Shown here in pieces: positions 13,676 through 23,677 of a DNA stretch of 64,000 nucleotides. Made by a program: the position numbers and the translations under genes. Location: positions 92,553,813-92,617,812 of the forward strand of contig OX465283.1 of the NCBI GenBank assembly GCA_949987705.1, read 5' to 3'. Origin of the DNA: Thereva unica. Its lineage: Eukaryota > Arthropoda > Insecta > Diptera > Therevidae. Under the pieces are notes generated by a model. It was given only the letters and a program-made list of their open reading frames with translations, did no database searches and was not told the origin of the DNA. How positions within the stretch are numbered: the stretch's first letter is position 1; each line of letters begins with the position of its first letter.

Positions 13676-14478
13676 TATGGAGCTCCGTAACCGTAACCGA
13701 AACTATCGGATATCCGAAATAAAAATTTATCCGAAATTACGACATACGAGGTTTTTTCAAATAGTGGATAACTGAAAGTCAGTGGATAACTGCAAGTCAG
13801 TGGATAACTGCAAGTCTCATTAATTTTGAAAGAGTAAAAATTATGGCCAATTAGAGTGACTTAGAACTTTGTAATTATGCTGCTTTTAATGGAAACCATG
13901 GCATTTTTTCTACTTCTAAAATTAAGCGTTCTGCGTCAGACATTTTAACACCAAAGAAACAACTATAATTATAAATTCTTTGAGCAGCACTCTACTTGGT
14001 TCCAGGAAACCCCTAGATAATCATATGTCGCAACACATTTTGCTCAATGAGTTTTTCGAAGCATTCGGTTGCAAAACCGTACAATCAGCCGTTGCCAAAC
14101 AGGGATGACTACGGCTGCTTTTCGGTTTTGAAACCGATTTGTTTTTAACCTTAATGTATGTCGCAGCTAACGTAATTGCTTGAGTTCTATTTGGCACGAA
14201 AAATCGTATGTCGCTAGCCGTATGACAGGTTTTCGCCCGGCCAAGCCGACACTCTAACCAAGGGCGCCCTTTGCGCCGATTGCTGTACAAAATGATAACC
14301 TAGAAATAAAATAAAAGCAATACCTTAAAAATCTAATATCCGTAACCGAAACTATCCGAAACTATCGGATAATCCGAAATAGTTTCATATCCGTAACCGT
14401 ATCTGAAACCGTTATAATAATATTCATATATCCGTATCCACATCCAGATCCGAAATTTCTTATTCATAACATCCCTAG
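13676..14478. mobile_element. hAT-like element rich in TCCGAAAC/ATCCG motifs (hAT-C)
   Basis: The outer zones (13688-13740 and 14335-14465) are made of repeated CCGAAAC, CGGATA and CCGTAACC motifs. The right end reads CATAACATCCCTA followed by GTATGCAT, and GTATGCAT also precedes the left end, consistent with an 8-bp target duplication. The left end seems to have lost part of the terminal repeat. A related end is at 16072-16165. No transposase; minus-strand open frames inside are not recognisable. Confidence 0.5.
13763..13816 (+). repeat. 18-bp tandem repeat, three units
   Basis: The unit AGTGGATAACTGCAAGTC is present three times head to tail, with one A/C difference in the first unit. It lies inside hAT-C. 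Confidence 0.9.
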
Positions 14479-14547
14479 TATGCATCCCTGCGAACAAAAA
14501 ATTTCACACATTCAATTTTCCTAAATTCAGAGTCTATCACAAATATG

Positions 14548-15983
14548 TACACTCAGAAAATTTTTTCGAGATCTATAATTAAGTATGGTAGGGTAAATTT
14601 AAGCATATGCTGAAATTCTTGATTCAACTATCGTGATCTAGCCTTTTGTCAATGTATCAAGGATGGTATTCTTGTTTATAGTACCTTTTTCTAAAATTGT
14701 GTGCTATGTGCTCATTTCTACCAACCACAGTAATACTCAACTTAAGTACGGCCCTGCGCAGGTTCTGAGAACTTTTAAGCATCCTTTAGGTTGAGAATGG
14801 TTCATGCTAATTCTCAGTATTTTGTTTCATTTGCGTAGCTTGACGTGCTCGTTTTAAGCATTTTTATAGCTAAGTTAAGGATCTCATACTTACTCTAAGC
14901 ATGGAGCTATTGAATGCATACTTAAAATGCGCATCATATCATAGTCTCAATCCGATACTGAACGTTGAAGTGTGTGATTACAGTGAAAATAAAAAGTGAA
15001 CAAAACTAGGAAAAAGTGAAAAAGTTAGGAAAAAGTTTTGCCTGTAGTTTTTAAGAAAGGTTACATAGTTGCACAACATGATGCTACCGTTGCATACAAT
15101 ATATATGAGATTATTGATTGTATTTTGGTAAAACACCAATTATATTTAGCCGTACAACATTATGATGTAAAGCATATTAAACATTTTAGAGCATATTTAC
15201 TAAAAAAAAGAAGAATTGTTTTCTATTATATCCATAAAAATATTTAGTAGCCCTCCATTTCTATCTTATGTATTAACGGATGGTAGGCGGTTTATTAGAA
15301 ATAAGCATCTTTGGAATTAAATGGACTATCTTTATTTATGTTAAACTGTGCTCTTTTAAAAATTTGTATTTTTTTTGTATATACACTTATAATATATAAT
15401 AAACATGTTTGAATAGAAAATGAATTTTTTATTTGGTTTATCTTGAATATTGAAATTAATAATGAATGAATTCTGGTTTTGCTTGTTTGAAAATTTTCTA
15501 ATTAATTGACCAATCGTACAGAAGAAACGACTAAATAAATCAAATTGGGAATCTGAAACGGAATCTAAAACCTAGCAGTTTCATTCTATTTTAGCACTTA
15601 TAGGTACTATTTTCAAGAATTAAGATGATCAATTTAAAGCTTCGTAAGCTAAAAAGGAAGTGGGCTTTTTAAAACTATCTATTCTGGTTTCAATCATCGC
15701 AGATGCTTAAATTAAGCAAAGTATTTTAAGTATATGTTACTATATTGTAGTAATTTTAATTATCGCACATGCTTAAGTTAAGTAATATTTCAAGAATTTG
15801 TTTCTTTATATAAGAACGGTTCATTGTTACTTCAAGCATGTGTTAAATGCTAAGAAATACTTAGAATTAGAATGGGTTAAACTTAAACCAAAAACTCGTT
15901 GTGCTTGACTGAAAATCATTATCGTGTATGCTTATTTTAAACCCCGTTTTTGCTTAATTTTAGCAATTATTTTTCTGAGTGTA
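14548..15983. mobile_element. TA-flanked TIR element of 1.4 kb (mariner-like ends)
   Basis: The ends TACACTCAGAAAA and TTTTTCTGAGTGTA are short inverted repeats with TA at the edge, as in Tc1/mariner-type elements. Both subterminal zones (14590-14970 and 15680-15950) are dense in TTAAGCAT and CTTAAGT motifs. The core holds a 69-residue open frame (15038-15247, plus), rich in Tyr, His and Lys, which I do not recognise. No DDE transposase is visible, so it is non-autonomous or has captured unrelated sequence. Confidence 0.65.
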
Positions 15984-16071
15984 CCATACAGCAATTTTTG
16001 TTATAATTTTACTTCATGTGTAGATTTAGTGTTTTGTTCGAAAGATCCAAAAAAGAGTTATGCTCTTCAAA

Positions 16072-16165
16072 GTAGGGATGTTATGGATATGGAATTTCGA
16101 ATCTGGATATGGATCGGATATGTATATGAATAAGATTATACCGGTTTCAGATATAGTCCAGGAAG
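16072..16165 (+). mobile_element. hAT-C-related end fragment
   Basis: Starts TAGGGATGTTATGGATATGG, the complement-type end of hAT-C, and continues with GGATAT and TCGGATATG motifs before breaking off. Only one end is present. Confidence 0.45.
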
Positions 16166-16447
16166 AATAGCAAAAAAGTTGAAATAAATCTACCCTGCGA
16201 TTTCTTGACGCTATAATTAAGAGAAAAATCGTAGGAATTCAATGAATGTGTTTTGGATAAAATTGGTCCAGGGCAACAGGTGGTAAAATCTTAATAAAAG
16301 TAGCAAAAACACGTACTGTCAGGCAAAATTAAATTATTTTCAACCCTTAAGGGGTTAACACTACCCCTACAACCCCTTAGGACTACTCATCTTAAAGTTC
16401 GCCTTAATTTAGTACAAATCAACCACCTTTGCAAATAAATGTTAAAA

Positions 16448-18310
16448 CTAGTTGGGATGTGGGTTTGACCCCTTTGGTCCACACGATTAACTTCCCAGTA
16501 TGATGAACGAAGATGGAATAAACTGACTTCTTACAAAATAGTTATACGTTTAGCACTAGTGGAAAATTGGCTCGTAACAGAACTGATGACAAAGCAATCC
16601 CGAGAGAAGCTAGTTCAAATAACTATAATAGTAGTAAACCCACAAGATTTTTCTAACATGTCCTCCGCATTTCGTTCGCTGCACTAAAGCGGGTGTTCAA
16701 ATTCGTATTGAGCGTGCTGAAGCAAGGTTGACAAACTGAGAAGCGAATGACTTCATTTGGAAATTCCAAAGCTTTCCCGAGATATTAGCAAAACTGTAAT
16801 TGTTAAGTACTTGTCAGACTCGACCAGAAAGAACAAATTTTGCGGTAACTACGGGAAATTCCGGGATAAACCACCATTTCCTGAAACTGTTTCACACGTA
16901 GAAAACAATTCCCCGTCAAAAAGTGCTAATCCAAGGTTTGAAAATTCGCGCTGTTTGTAAAGGGTAACGACATTTTTGCACGATTTTGAAAGGTTGTCGG
17001 ATTTTTTTGGGGGCCTCGGTAGCCTAGGGGGTAAGGCGACTGGCTACTATCCGAGAGGTCCCGGGTTCGATTCCCGGCCAGCCCCACGGTCCTTCGCCTT
17101 TTCCACTTTTCCACCTACATAACTTTCCATATTTCTTCTTCCCTCTTCAAATTCCTGATTCCTTCTGTCATAGCCTTCCTTAGCCCTTCCCCGCTCCACC
17201 AAAAGCGCATGTCATCGGTTGGTTGATGAGATTCAACTCGTTTCAGGAGGCATAACACTCCAGCGAGTTGTTCCTCGATGCTCCGATGTTAAAGTCGCAA
17301 TAGTAATGGTTGGAAGTAGGTAGACTAAAAAAATATCGCGGGTAGGTTGTGGCAGTTCCTTTCTTCCCCGACTAGAGCTGCTGTTCGACATTGCACTCTA
17401 TACGAATAAAATAGATTGTCGACAGTATAAAGGACCTTTCCTGTGACTCTAGTCTTTCACATAAAAAAAAGTGATGTTTTGTTCGAAGGCTATCTCTGTG
17501 CAGAACCCAAAAAAGATCACTTCGTTTAGAACGGGTGTCATTCCATCGAGTTTATTAGATATGTATTAGCAAAACTTGTCTTTCTGACAATTAGCCGAAG
17601 TTTTTCTATTTAAACAAAAAAGGCCAGACCGAATATTATGAAATTTTTTTCAGAGCATTTCTTCGTTAATATTATTTTTTCGGCACCTCAATGAACTCGA
17701 TATAGTTTTTAGTTCGTGCGGTATCGTGCAGGTACAAAAATCATAAACGTCGTTTAAACAAAAACAAAAACGGTTCGACCGAATTTTATGAAAATCTTTT
17801 CAGATCATATTTTGGTTAATACTCTTCGAACGGCACGTCAACTAAGTCGATATCTTTTATAGTTCGCGCACTAAATCACTTATGTCATTTAAACCAAAAA
17901 ACCGCTCGACCAAATATTATAAAAATCTTTTCAGATTATATTGTCGCTAATACGCTTCGAACGGCACCTCACGTATCTTTCGTGGTTCGGGCGATATCGT
18001 GCAGGTACAAAAATCACTTACGTCGCTTAAACAAAAAAAACGGCTCGACCGAATTTTATGAAAATCTTTTCAGATCATATTTCGGTTAATACGCTTCGAA
18101 CGACACCTCAGCGAAGTCGATATCTTTTTTGGTTCGCGCGGTATCGTGCAGGACAAAATGACCACATCCGTACGCACATACACACACACACATGCTTCCT
18201 CCCAATTTTTTGCTTAAAATGCTCCTGGGACCTTGAAAGATGAAAATACGTTGAAATTTTCGATTTCGATTTTCGGACCGATTACAATAACTTCCTATAC
18301 TGGGAAGTTA
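16448..18310 (+). mobile_element. Repeat Y copy 1 (candidate Helentron-associated element)
   Basis: Begins CTAGTTGGGATGTGGG and carries AACTTCCCAGTAT about 45 bases inside. It ends with a hairpin (TAACTTCC, loop TATACT, GGGAAGTTA), so the same 13-mer occurs inverted at the far end. The right half has about four tandem units of 120-155 bases, each with TATCGTGCAGGTAC and TCGACCGAATTTTATG. Host X sequence flanks it. A SINE sits inside at 17009-17470; without it Y would be about 1.4 kb. No protein. Confidence 0.8.
17009..17470 (+). mobile_element. tRNA-derived SINE, copy 1 (full length)
   Basis: The 5' 77 bases are tRNA-like with an A box (TAGCCTAGGGG) and a perfect B box (GGTTCGATTCC), the internal RNA polymerase III promoter. 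The body contains GGTCCTTCGCCTTTTCC and TCGGTTGGTTGATGAGATTC and ends in an A run (CACATAAAAAAAA). Two other copies share the non-tRNA body, which shows it is a SINE and not a functional tRNA gene. It is inserted in repeat Y; the uninterrupted site is seen at about 31660 and 57700. Confidence 0.93.
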
Positions 18311-18974
18311 AAAGGTGCATTTCATCGCATTAGTTTTCATTACTATTGAAATATTCACAAAAACCCCCTAAAAAGGGGTGTTTTTTTGCATTTTGAGGGG
18401 TGACGCCCTAGTTTTAGGACCGCGGGACCTCGATTTTTGTGATCAGCGACCCCAAAAACCTTTAGGGTTCGATTTTCTTAACGGTGTTATTTTGGAACAC
18501 CCCCTCTAGTTTTCGATGAACTATATTGTAGGGGTAGTTTTAACCCCTTAAGGGTTGAAAATAATTTATTTTTGCCTGACAGTACGCCCACAATCGAATT
18601 TGAAGCATAAACTTGAGAAAAAAATTTTTTTTTACAATTTTTGCCATTTTTCGCCAATTTATGGGTACTTTCAACCCTTTAGGAGCACCCCTTACCATTA
18701 AGTTCGCCTTAATTTAGTATAAATCAACCACCTTCGCAAATTAATATTAAAAAAAGTGCATTTCATCGCATTAGTTTTCATTACTATTGAAATAATCGCG
18801 AAAACCCCCTAAAAAAAGGTGTTTTTTGAATTTTTAGGGGTGACGCCCTAATTTTAGGACCGCGGGACCTCGATTTTCGTGATCAGCGACCCCAAAAACG
18901 TTTAGGGTTTGATTTTCTTAACGGTGTTATTTTGGAACACCATAACGCGCGTTTTTAATGGACTATATGTCGAA

Positions 18975-19515
18975 TACGGCAATATATAGTCCAGTCAATT
19001 TAGACATCCGAGGGTACATTAATTCGCACCTAGCTGAAAATTGGTAGGATTGTTCAAAGCACCGTTATAAATGAAATCTAAAAAGTCCCCATCGATCCGG
19101 CACCTGGAACCTAGATTTACTCGGGGTCAAAGGTCACAAAAACGGGTTTTCTGCGATTTTCAGCAAAACGGTAACTTTTATCATAAAATGTTGTTTACAA
19201 AGTTTGTAGATTATGCGATTACCTACAAAAAAGGATCTTATACATTTTCCCGTACGAATTGTCATTCATGAGATATCGCCGTTTTAAAGATTTACATAAA
19301 GCACTCATATCCCCTCACTTGCGACTTGTATGGCCAAATTGCCATTTACTTAAACTTTAATAACTTCTAGACCGATTATAGTAGAGCAACGTAATTAGGC
19401 TCATCTTTTAGGTAAATGTGTATTCTTTTATGTGAAGGAAATAACAGAAACCTGAGTGACTCCGTTTAGAAGATATGTAGGTTCAAAGTGTAGGTAAGTA
19501 GTCGTTTTTCGGCAG
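18975..19515 (+). repeat. Repeat Z copy 1
   Basis: Contains GTCATTCATGAGATATCGCCG, then a segment ending GATATGTAGGTTCAAAG. The same order of blocks occurs at 35690-36080 and in the arms at 46720-48250. Non-coding; a 66-residue open frame here is not recognisable. Confidence 0.65.
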
Positions 19516-20226
19516 TTAGAAAAAGTTGAAAGTAGACCGACATTTGCATTGCATGCATTCATGGAATATTCCGTCAAGTCGCATTTGAATATATTCACTT
19601 CTATATATATAGTCTGTCACCGAATGCAACGCATGTACGCCTGGAAATGTCACCAGTTCCAGTTGTGTGGTTGCATTTGTACCTGTCAAAGTTTATTCAA
19701 CAAAATCTTCGTGACCACAGAACACCGATTGATGGAAAATCAGTTGCGCTTGTGTGTGGGTGGACAAAGATTTCATTTTGGTTGTGTAATTACCGCGTAA
19801 AGTTTAATTACTAAAATTTACGCAATGTCACACAACAACTTCCGGCACGATCAAAACGATCTGCCAGAACGCACCCTCGATCGCTGAACTCCAAAATTAA
19901 ATTAGCAATATATATGTAAACTAAGCTAAACAAATTGAAGTGATTATTGTGATTTAGACAAATAAATATCTAATAATAATATTTGGATTAAATAAAAAAC
20001 ACATAATAATAACCAAAACGTGTTAATCATTATTTTTAACCAATGGATATTCGCCACAAGCGAACCTACAGTTGCAAACTGGTGCGTGATAATGGTGAAA
20101 CCAGTTTGAAACTGGGATTGCAAATCCGTCGACCCATGTACCCATTCTTGCTTTAGTCCCTTATTTTTGGGCATAATTCTATCACGCGAGAAATTGCAAT
20201 AAAAGAAAGAGCGGCCCATTGAGTGA
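19516..20226. other. No gene recognised
   Basis: An 83-residue open frame (19549-19800, plus) contains several Cys and His residues but no recognisable domain. A short palindrome (TTACGCG...CGCGTAA-type, with repeated GTAATTAC) lies near 19785-19825. The minus-strand open frame reaching 20411 crosses into the hAT element and is not a gene. Confidence 0.35.
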
Positions 20227-20234
20227 GTGCGCTG

Positions 20235-21385
20235 TAGTGATGAGCAAAAGTGGTCTTGTTCTTGCAGTCTTGTCTTGTTCTTGCACATTTTGCAAGAACA
20301 AGAACAAGACTTAGTTATGCTTGCAAGAACAAGAACAAGACTAACTGTGCAAGAACAAGACCCAGAGCAAGATTTCTTGCAAGATTCTTGCAAAATTCCA
20401 CCTAAATTCATTCTATTAAAAACATTTTCTAGGGGAGAAACCGCAAATATTTTGAAGCAAAATCAAACCTTAGATGTCAGTATTCAGTAGTTCAAGTAGT
20501 TTATTAGAAAAGGAAAAATGGCTCAAAAAAAAATTCTTTTTTGAGTAACCTCTTTTGCTTTGGATGGCAAGGAAACTCGGACTTTTCTCAATGTATGTAA
20601 TATATTTTCAAGGCCTCCACATTGGTTACATCGCATCGTAAGAACGACGATGATTTAATAATTTTGTGTGCCCATACACGACATTTCTTCTTTAATGAAT
20701 CATACTTGAACAACCTAATTTTTTATAATAAGTAATGGGTATAATACTGGTTTACTTTTGCTTCAAAATATTTCCGTTGTAATTTGTTGCTTACACACTT
20801 GACAGAAAAATGTCTACGCCTAACTTGTTCCCATATGAATGTTATATAATTTTTCAGGGGCGCAAACATAATAACGTCACCAAGAGCAGTCGTGAAACTG
20901 ATTTGTTTAATAAAAAAGCCATGTGGAATTCTCACCTCAAAGGTAGTAAATTTTCGGTGTATACAAACTTTTGACGCTGACTGACTAACGCTAAAATTAT
21001 AATAGTTTTAAAATCAATTGGATATGTTTGGATATAATTTTTTTATTAAAGTCTAGGTTTTTTTCAATAACCATTTTATAAAATCAACATACAATACCTA
21101 CTACATGCGAGAAAATACCTTGGCCTTGCAGTTTTGCCTTGCCTTGTCTTGGTCTTGCACATTTAGTAAGAACAAGAACAAGCCTTAGGTATATTTGCAA
21201 GAACAAGAACAAGCCTTAGGTATATTTGCAAGAACAAGAACAAGACTTAGGTATGTTTGCAAGAACAAGAACAAGAACAAGACTTAGCTATGCTTGCAAG
21301 AACAAGAACAAGACAGACTGAACAAGAACAAGACAAGAACAAGACTAGATTAGTCTTGTCTTGTTCTTGCGTTTGCTCATCACTA
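20235..21385. mobile_element. hAT-type element filled with CAAGAA motifs (hAT-B copy 1)
   Basis: Ends are TAGTGATGAGCAAA and TTTGCTCATCACTA, perfect 14-base inverted repeats, flanked by the 8-bp direct repeat GTGCGCTG (20227-20234 and 21386-21393). Both flanks of the interior (20250-20400 and 21120-21370) are arrays of CAAGAACAAGAAC and its complement GTTCTTG. The middle includes a diverged inverted copy of repeat Q (20800-20940). No transposase. A short relative is at 43265-43531. Confidence 0.93.
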
Positions 21386-21454
21386 GTGCGCTGAGCTAGC
21401 GCGAAGTGCTCAAGGGGTGGGCGAACGCTGCTCCTCACAGATCGCTTCGACGAC

Positions 21455-21580
21455 CTATATGAATTACGCAAAAATGAACCGAATAATTCGGCCGAATGTT
21501 CGGTTCCGTACATTTTTGACCGAATATTTGGCCGAATATTCGTATTCGGTCGAACCCATATTCGGCGCATTTCTAGTTTT
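21455..21580. repeat. CCGAATATT-type motif cluster
   Basis: A short stretch made of CCGAATATT, TTCGGCCGAAT and related self-complementary motifs, ending ATTCGGCGCATTTCTAG. It may be one end of a further motif-filled element like hAT-B and hAT-C, but the other end is not found. Confidence 0.45.
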
Positions 21581-21764
21581 TAGGATGAAATTTTATACAT
21601 TTTTAGGCGCGAACAGAACTGTCAAAGACAGGAGTTGCTTGACACCCGTGGAGAGGGACAATTAGAGAGAAAATTTCTTAATCCCAAGTGTTTCCCTTGA
21701 ATCCGTATACATGTACGCTATTTTCGGTTCCTTATATTCTCTATACAAAGGTAGGGTCATGCCA

Positions 21765-22010
21765 AATTCAAAATGGCGGCCAACACAAAATGGCGGAAGA
21801 CAACTTCAAATTTTGCACATACGCATAGTCCGCCTGACAATGCAAACTGACCATTTTGTAAAAAAGTAAGATAGCGGTTTCAAAATGGCGCCCGATTTTT
21901 GCAATTGTGTTCCGCCACCCACCGATATTGGTATCAAATGGAAAGGCATGAGAACTAGAATACAGTGAGTTGTGTGACGTCATTCTAAATTCAAATTCAA
22001 ATATTGCTAC
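21765..22010 (+). repeat. Repeat V copy
   Basis: Shares with 10560-10760 the ordered signatures TTTTGCACATACG, GACCATTTTGTAAAAAA, AAAATGGCG, GCAATTGTGTTC and GGTATCAAATGG, ending in GTGTGACGTCATT. Non-coding. Confidence 0.75.
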
Positions 22011-22515
22011 TTTTTTCTATTAACTAATATACAAAGCCTTCTGTTTATAATAAAAAAAAGGTTCAAAAATAGAACTTTACACATTTTAGAGAAAATGTCA
22101 TTTAAAAAACCCTCTACAAAAAAATACAAATTTTAAGTCCTGCTTCAGAAACCAATGAAATTATCGTATAAAACAAAATTATTATAAGAATCAGCATGCC
22201 TCGCTTGATCACAGCTCTTCCATAGATTTTATCTTTAAATGTAAGAAATGAATGATTTTATATCGCGCATAAACTGGCATACGTTATCGCAGAAGTATTA
22301 TTTGGGCTAAACTCTAAACTTTAACCTCATACTTTCGATGACTAATAAGAGTCAGCGACTTAATATTTGTACTAGTGATCTGATACATAATTACAACTAC
22401 GATGATACATTTTTTTTTAAATATCCATATTTTGAATATTGGGTTTTGAGCAGAACTTTCATGAGCTAGCCCCAGTGTGCTATGATTGAGAACTTGCACC
22501 TCTTAAGAAATCCTA
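22010..22515. other. No gene recognised
   Basis: AT-rich sequence with only short open frames. It separates the V repeat from the Helentron-like remnant; part may belong to that element's untranslated region, but I see no terminus. Confidence 0.35.
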
Positions 22516-22517
22516 GC

Positions 22518-22800
22518 CTATTTAAAAAAAAAAAAAATGGCAGTTATAGGGACTGCCGATAGAAGTGAAAACTTAGAACTTAGATGTTGAAATTCGATTT
22601 TTTTGAAGTAATACAAAATTCTATATTTCTTGAAAGGACTAAATCTTTTTGATTGCAGTATTTTCATTAGGACATTAACCAACTTATTAAAATATGTAGC
22701 ACAAGTAACTGCGTCTTCATTAATAAGTGTACTTTTTTCTATAAAATTTAATGCTGCTGCATCTTCAACCGATATCTCAGAATTATTTTTGACGTGACAA
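22518..22800 (-). pseudogene. Helentron-like Rep domain, middle fragment
   Basis: Part of the rolling-circle replication initiator of a Helitron/Helentron-type element. The reading ISVEDAAALNFIEKSTLINE, then AVTCATYFNKLVNVLMKIL, then ILYYFKKIEFQH is characteristic of insect Helitron Rep proteins just upstream of the HUH nuclease motif. The match stops exactly at IEFQH; the expected RGxPHxH-type metal-binding residues are missing and the frame runs on into unrelated sequence to 22518. The Rep N-terminal part lies at 23585-23677 on the same strand, separated by an inverted helicase piece. Confidence 0.75.
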
Positions 22801-22853
22801 CGTCTATTAAAACGATGAACGCCGGCTGTATGCACGAAAAATGATGACTCATT

Positions 22854-22901
22854 GTCCCGTTATGTCCCGTTAGTCCCGTTAGTCCCGTAAGTCCCGTAGT
22901 A
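22854..22901. repeat. Short tandem repeat of GTCCCGTTA type
   Basis: Five imperfect units of GTCCCGTTA/GTCCCGTAA. It lies at the boundary between the Rep fragment and the inverted helicase fragment, so it may mark a rearrangement breakpoint. Confidence 0.7.
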
Positions 22902-22915
22902 ATTTTAATAAAAAT

Positions 22916-23578
22916 TTGATTGTAGTAGTCTTAAAAATTGGATTAAAATTGTCAAAACTTGTCAACAATAATATTTGTTGTGGATTCTCGATTGTGAAAA
23001 AGCGCAACAATGTGATGTCAAAGCAGCAGTATTGCGAGTTTCTTCGAACCCCCAATCCGGAACAACGGGAGATCAACCTTGAAGTCATTCACCGATTACA
23101 TGGTTGTGGAGATGGCATTTTGGAAGCGCTACAAATTTTCTTCACCGGTCCGGCGGGCTGTGGAAAAACTTACACATTAAAGTGCCTTATGGAAACGTAC
23201 AACCGATACACTCAGGAGCACAACTCGATGAACAACGCCTACATTGCCTGTGCAAGCACAGGTAAAGCCGTTGTACCTCTTGGTGGCACTACAGTGCATT
23301 CAGCGTTTCGTCTCACAACTTCTCGCGTGACAAAACTCTTATCCACAGAAAATTTGCAAGCCTACAGAAACATGTTCGTTGGCGTCAAAGCTGTTTTCGT
23401 CGACGAGATCAGCATGTTAAGTTCAGCCATTCTTCAAAAAATCTATCTAACTATCGACTGCAGCAGATTACCGGCTTTTATGACAAACCATTCGGAGGCA
23501 TCCACGTGATATTATGCGGAGATTTCAGACAGCTACCACGGTCTCATGATGTTGTCACGTTAAACTATCGTCCGTAAA
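22916..23578 (+). pseudogene. PIF1-type helicase fragment (Helentron-like)
   Basis: ATP-dependent superfamily 1 DNA helicase of the type fused to Rep in Helitrons; it would unwind DNA during rolling-circle transposition. Visible motifs are Walker A GPAGCGKTYTLK (from about 23147), motif Ia ACASTGKAVVPLGGTTVHSAF and Walker B VDEISMLSS (about 23400). After a frameshift near 23460 the sequence continues ITGFYDKPFGGIHVILCGDF and RQLPRS, then a stop at 23576. Only the N-terminal motifs are present; motifs IV-VI are missing. It is on the opposite strand to the Rep and endonuclease pieces on both sides of it, which is not the normal arrangement. Confidence 0.88.
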
Positions 23579-23584
23579 CCCTCT

Positions 23585-23677
23585 TTACAGACAACAAATT
23601 TTTAAATTATGTAATAATTGTAGCAATTTTGACCATCCTATTTCATTAGCACTTATTGTAAAAAAGATACAATCGTT
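23585..23677 (-). pseudogene. Helentron-like Rep domain, N-proximal fragment
   Basis: Reads DCIFFTISANEIGWSKLLQL then LHNLK. This corresponds to the Rep segment that normally directly precedes the DAAALNFIEK segment found at 22518-22800. It is joined in frame to the end of the endonuclease fragment upstream (SYFSYH then NDCIFF), so an internal deletion has fused the two domains. Confidence 0.65.

Larger units (their letters stand above)
16314..18970 (+). repeat. Repeat X, two units, interrupted by repeat Y
   Basis: The first X unit begins TACTGTCAGGCAAAA and is cut at 16447; it resumes at 18311 (GTGCATTTCATCGCATTAG) after the Y insertion. A second unit follows at about 18590-18970. Removing Y gives a period of roughly 440 bases between units. 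Signatures are CCGCGGGACCTCG and GATCAGCGACCCC. A near-complete copy is at 39905-40335, which shows the uninterrupted join. Non-coding. Confidence 0.8.

Noticed and set aside
17009..17086. Apparent tRNA genes at 17009, 26610 and 46501
   Set aside because: The tRNA-like heads continue into a shared non-tRNA body with an A tail in two copies, so they are SINE heads. The anticodon arms are also irregular.
20227..20490. Gln/Glu-rich ORF in the CAAGAA region, and the Cys/Ser-rich ORFs on the other strand
   Set aside because: They are low-complexity translations of the hAT-B motif arrays.
22854..22901. Telomere-like or CRISPR-like array (GTCCCGTTA units)
   Set aside because: Only five imperfect short units, with no continuation; most likely local slippage at a rearrangement edge.
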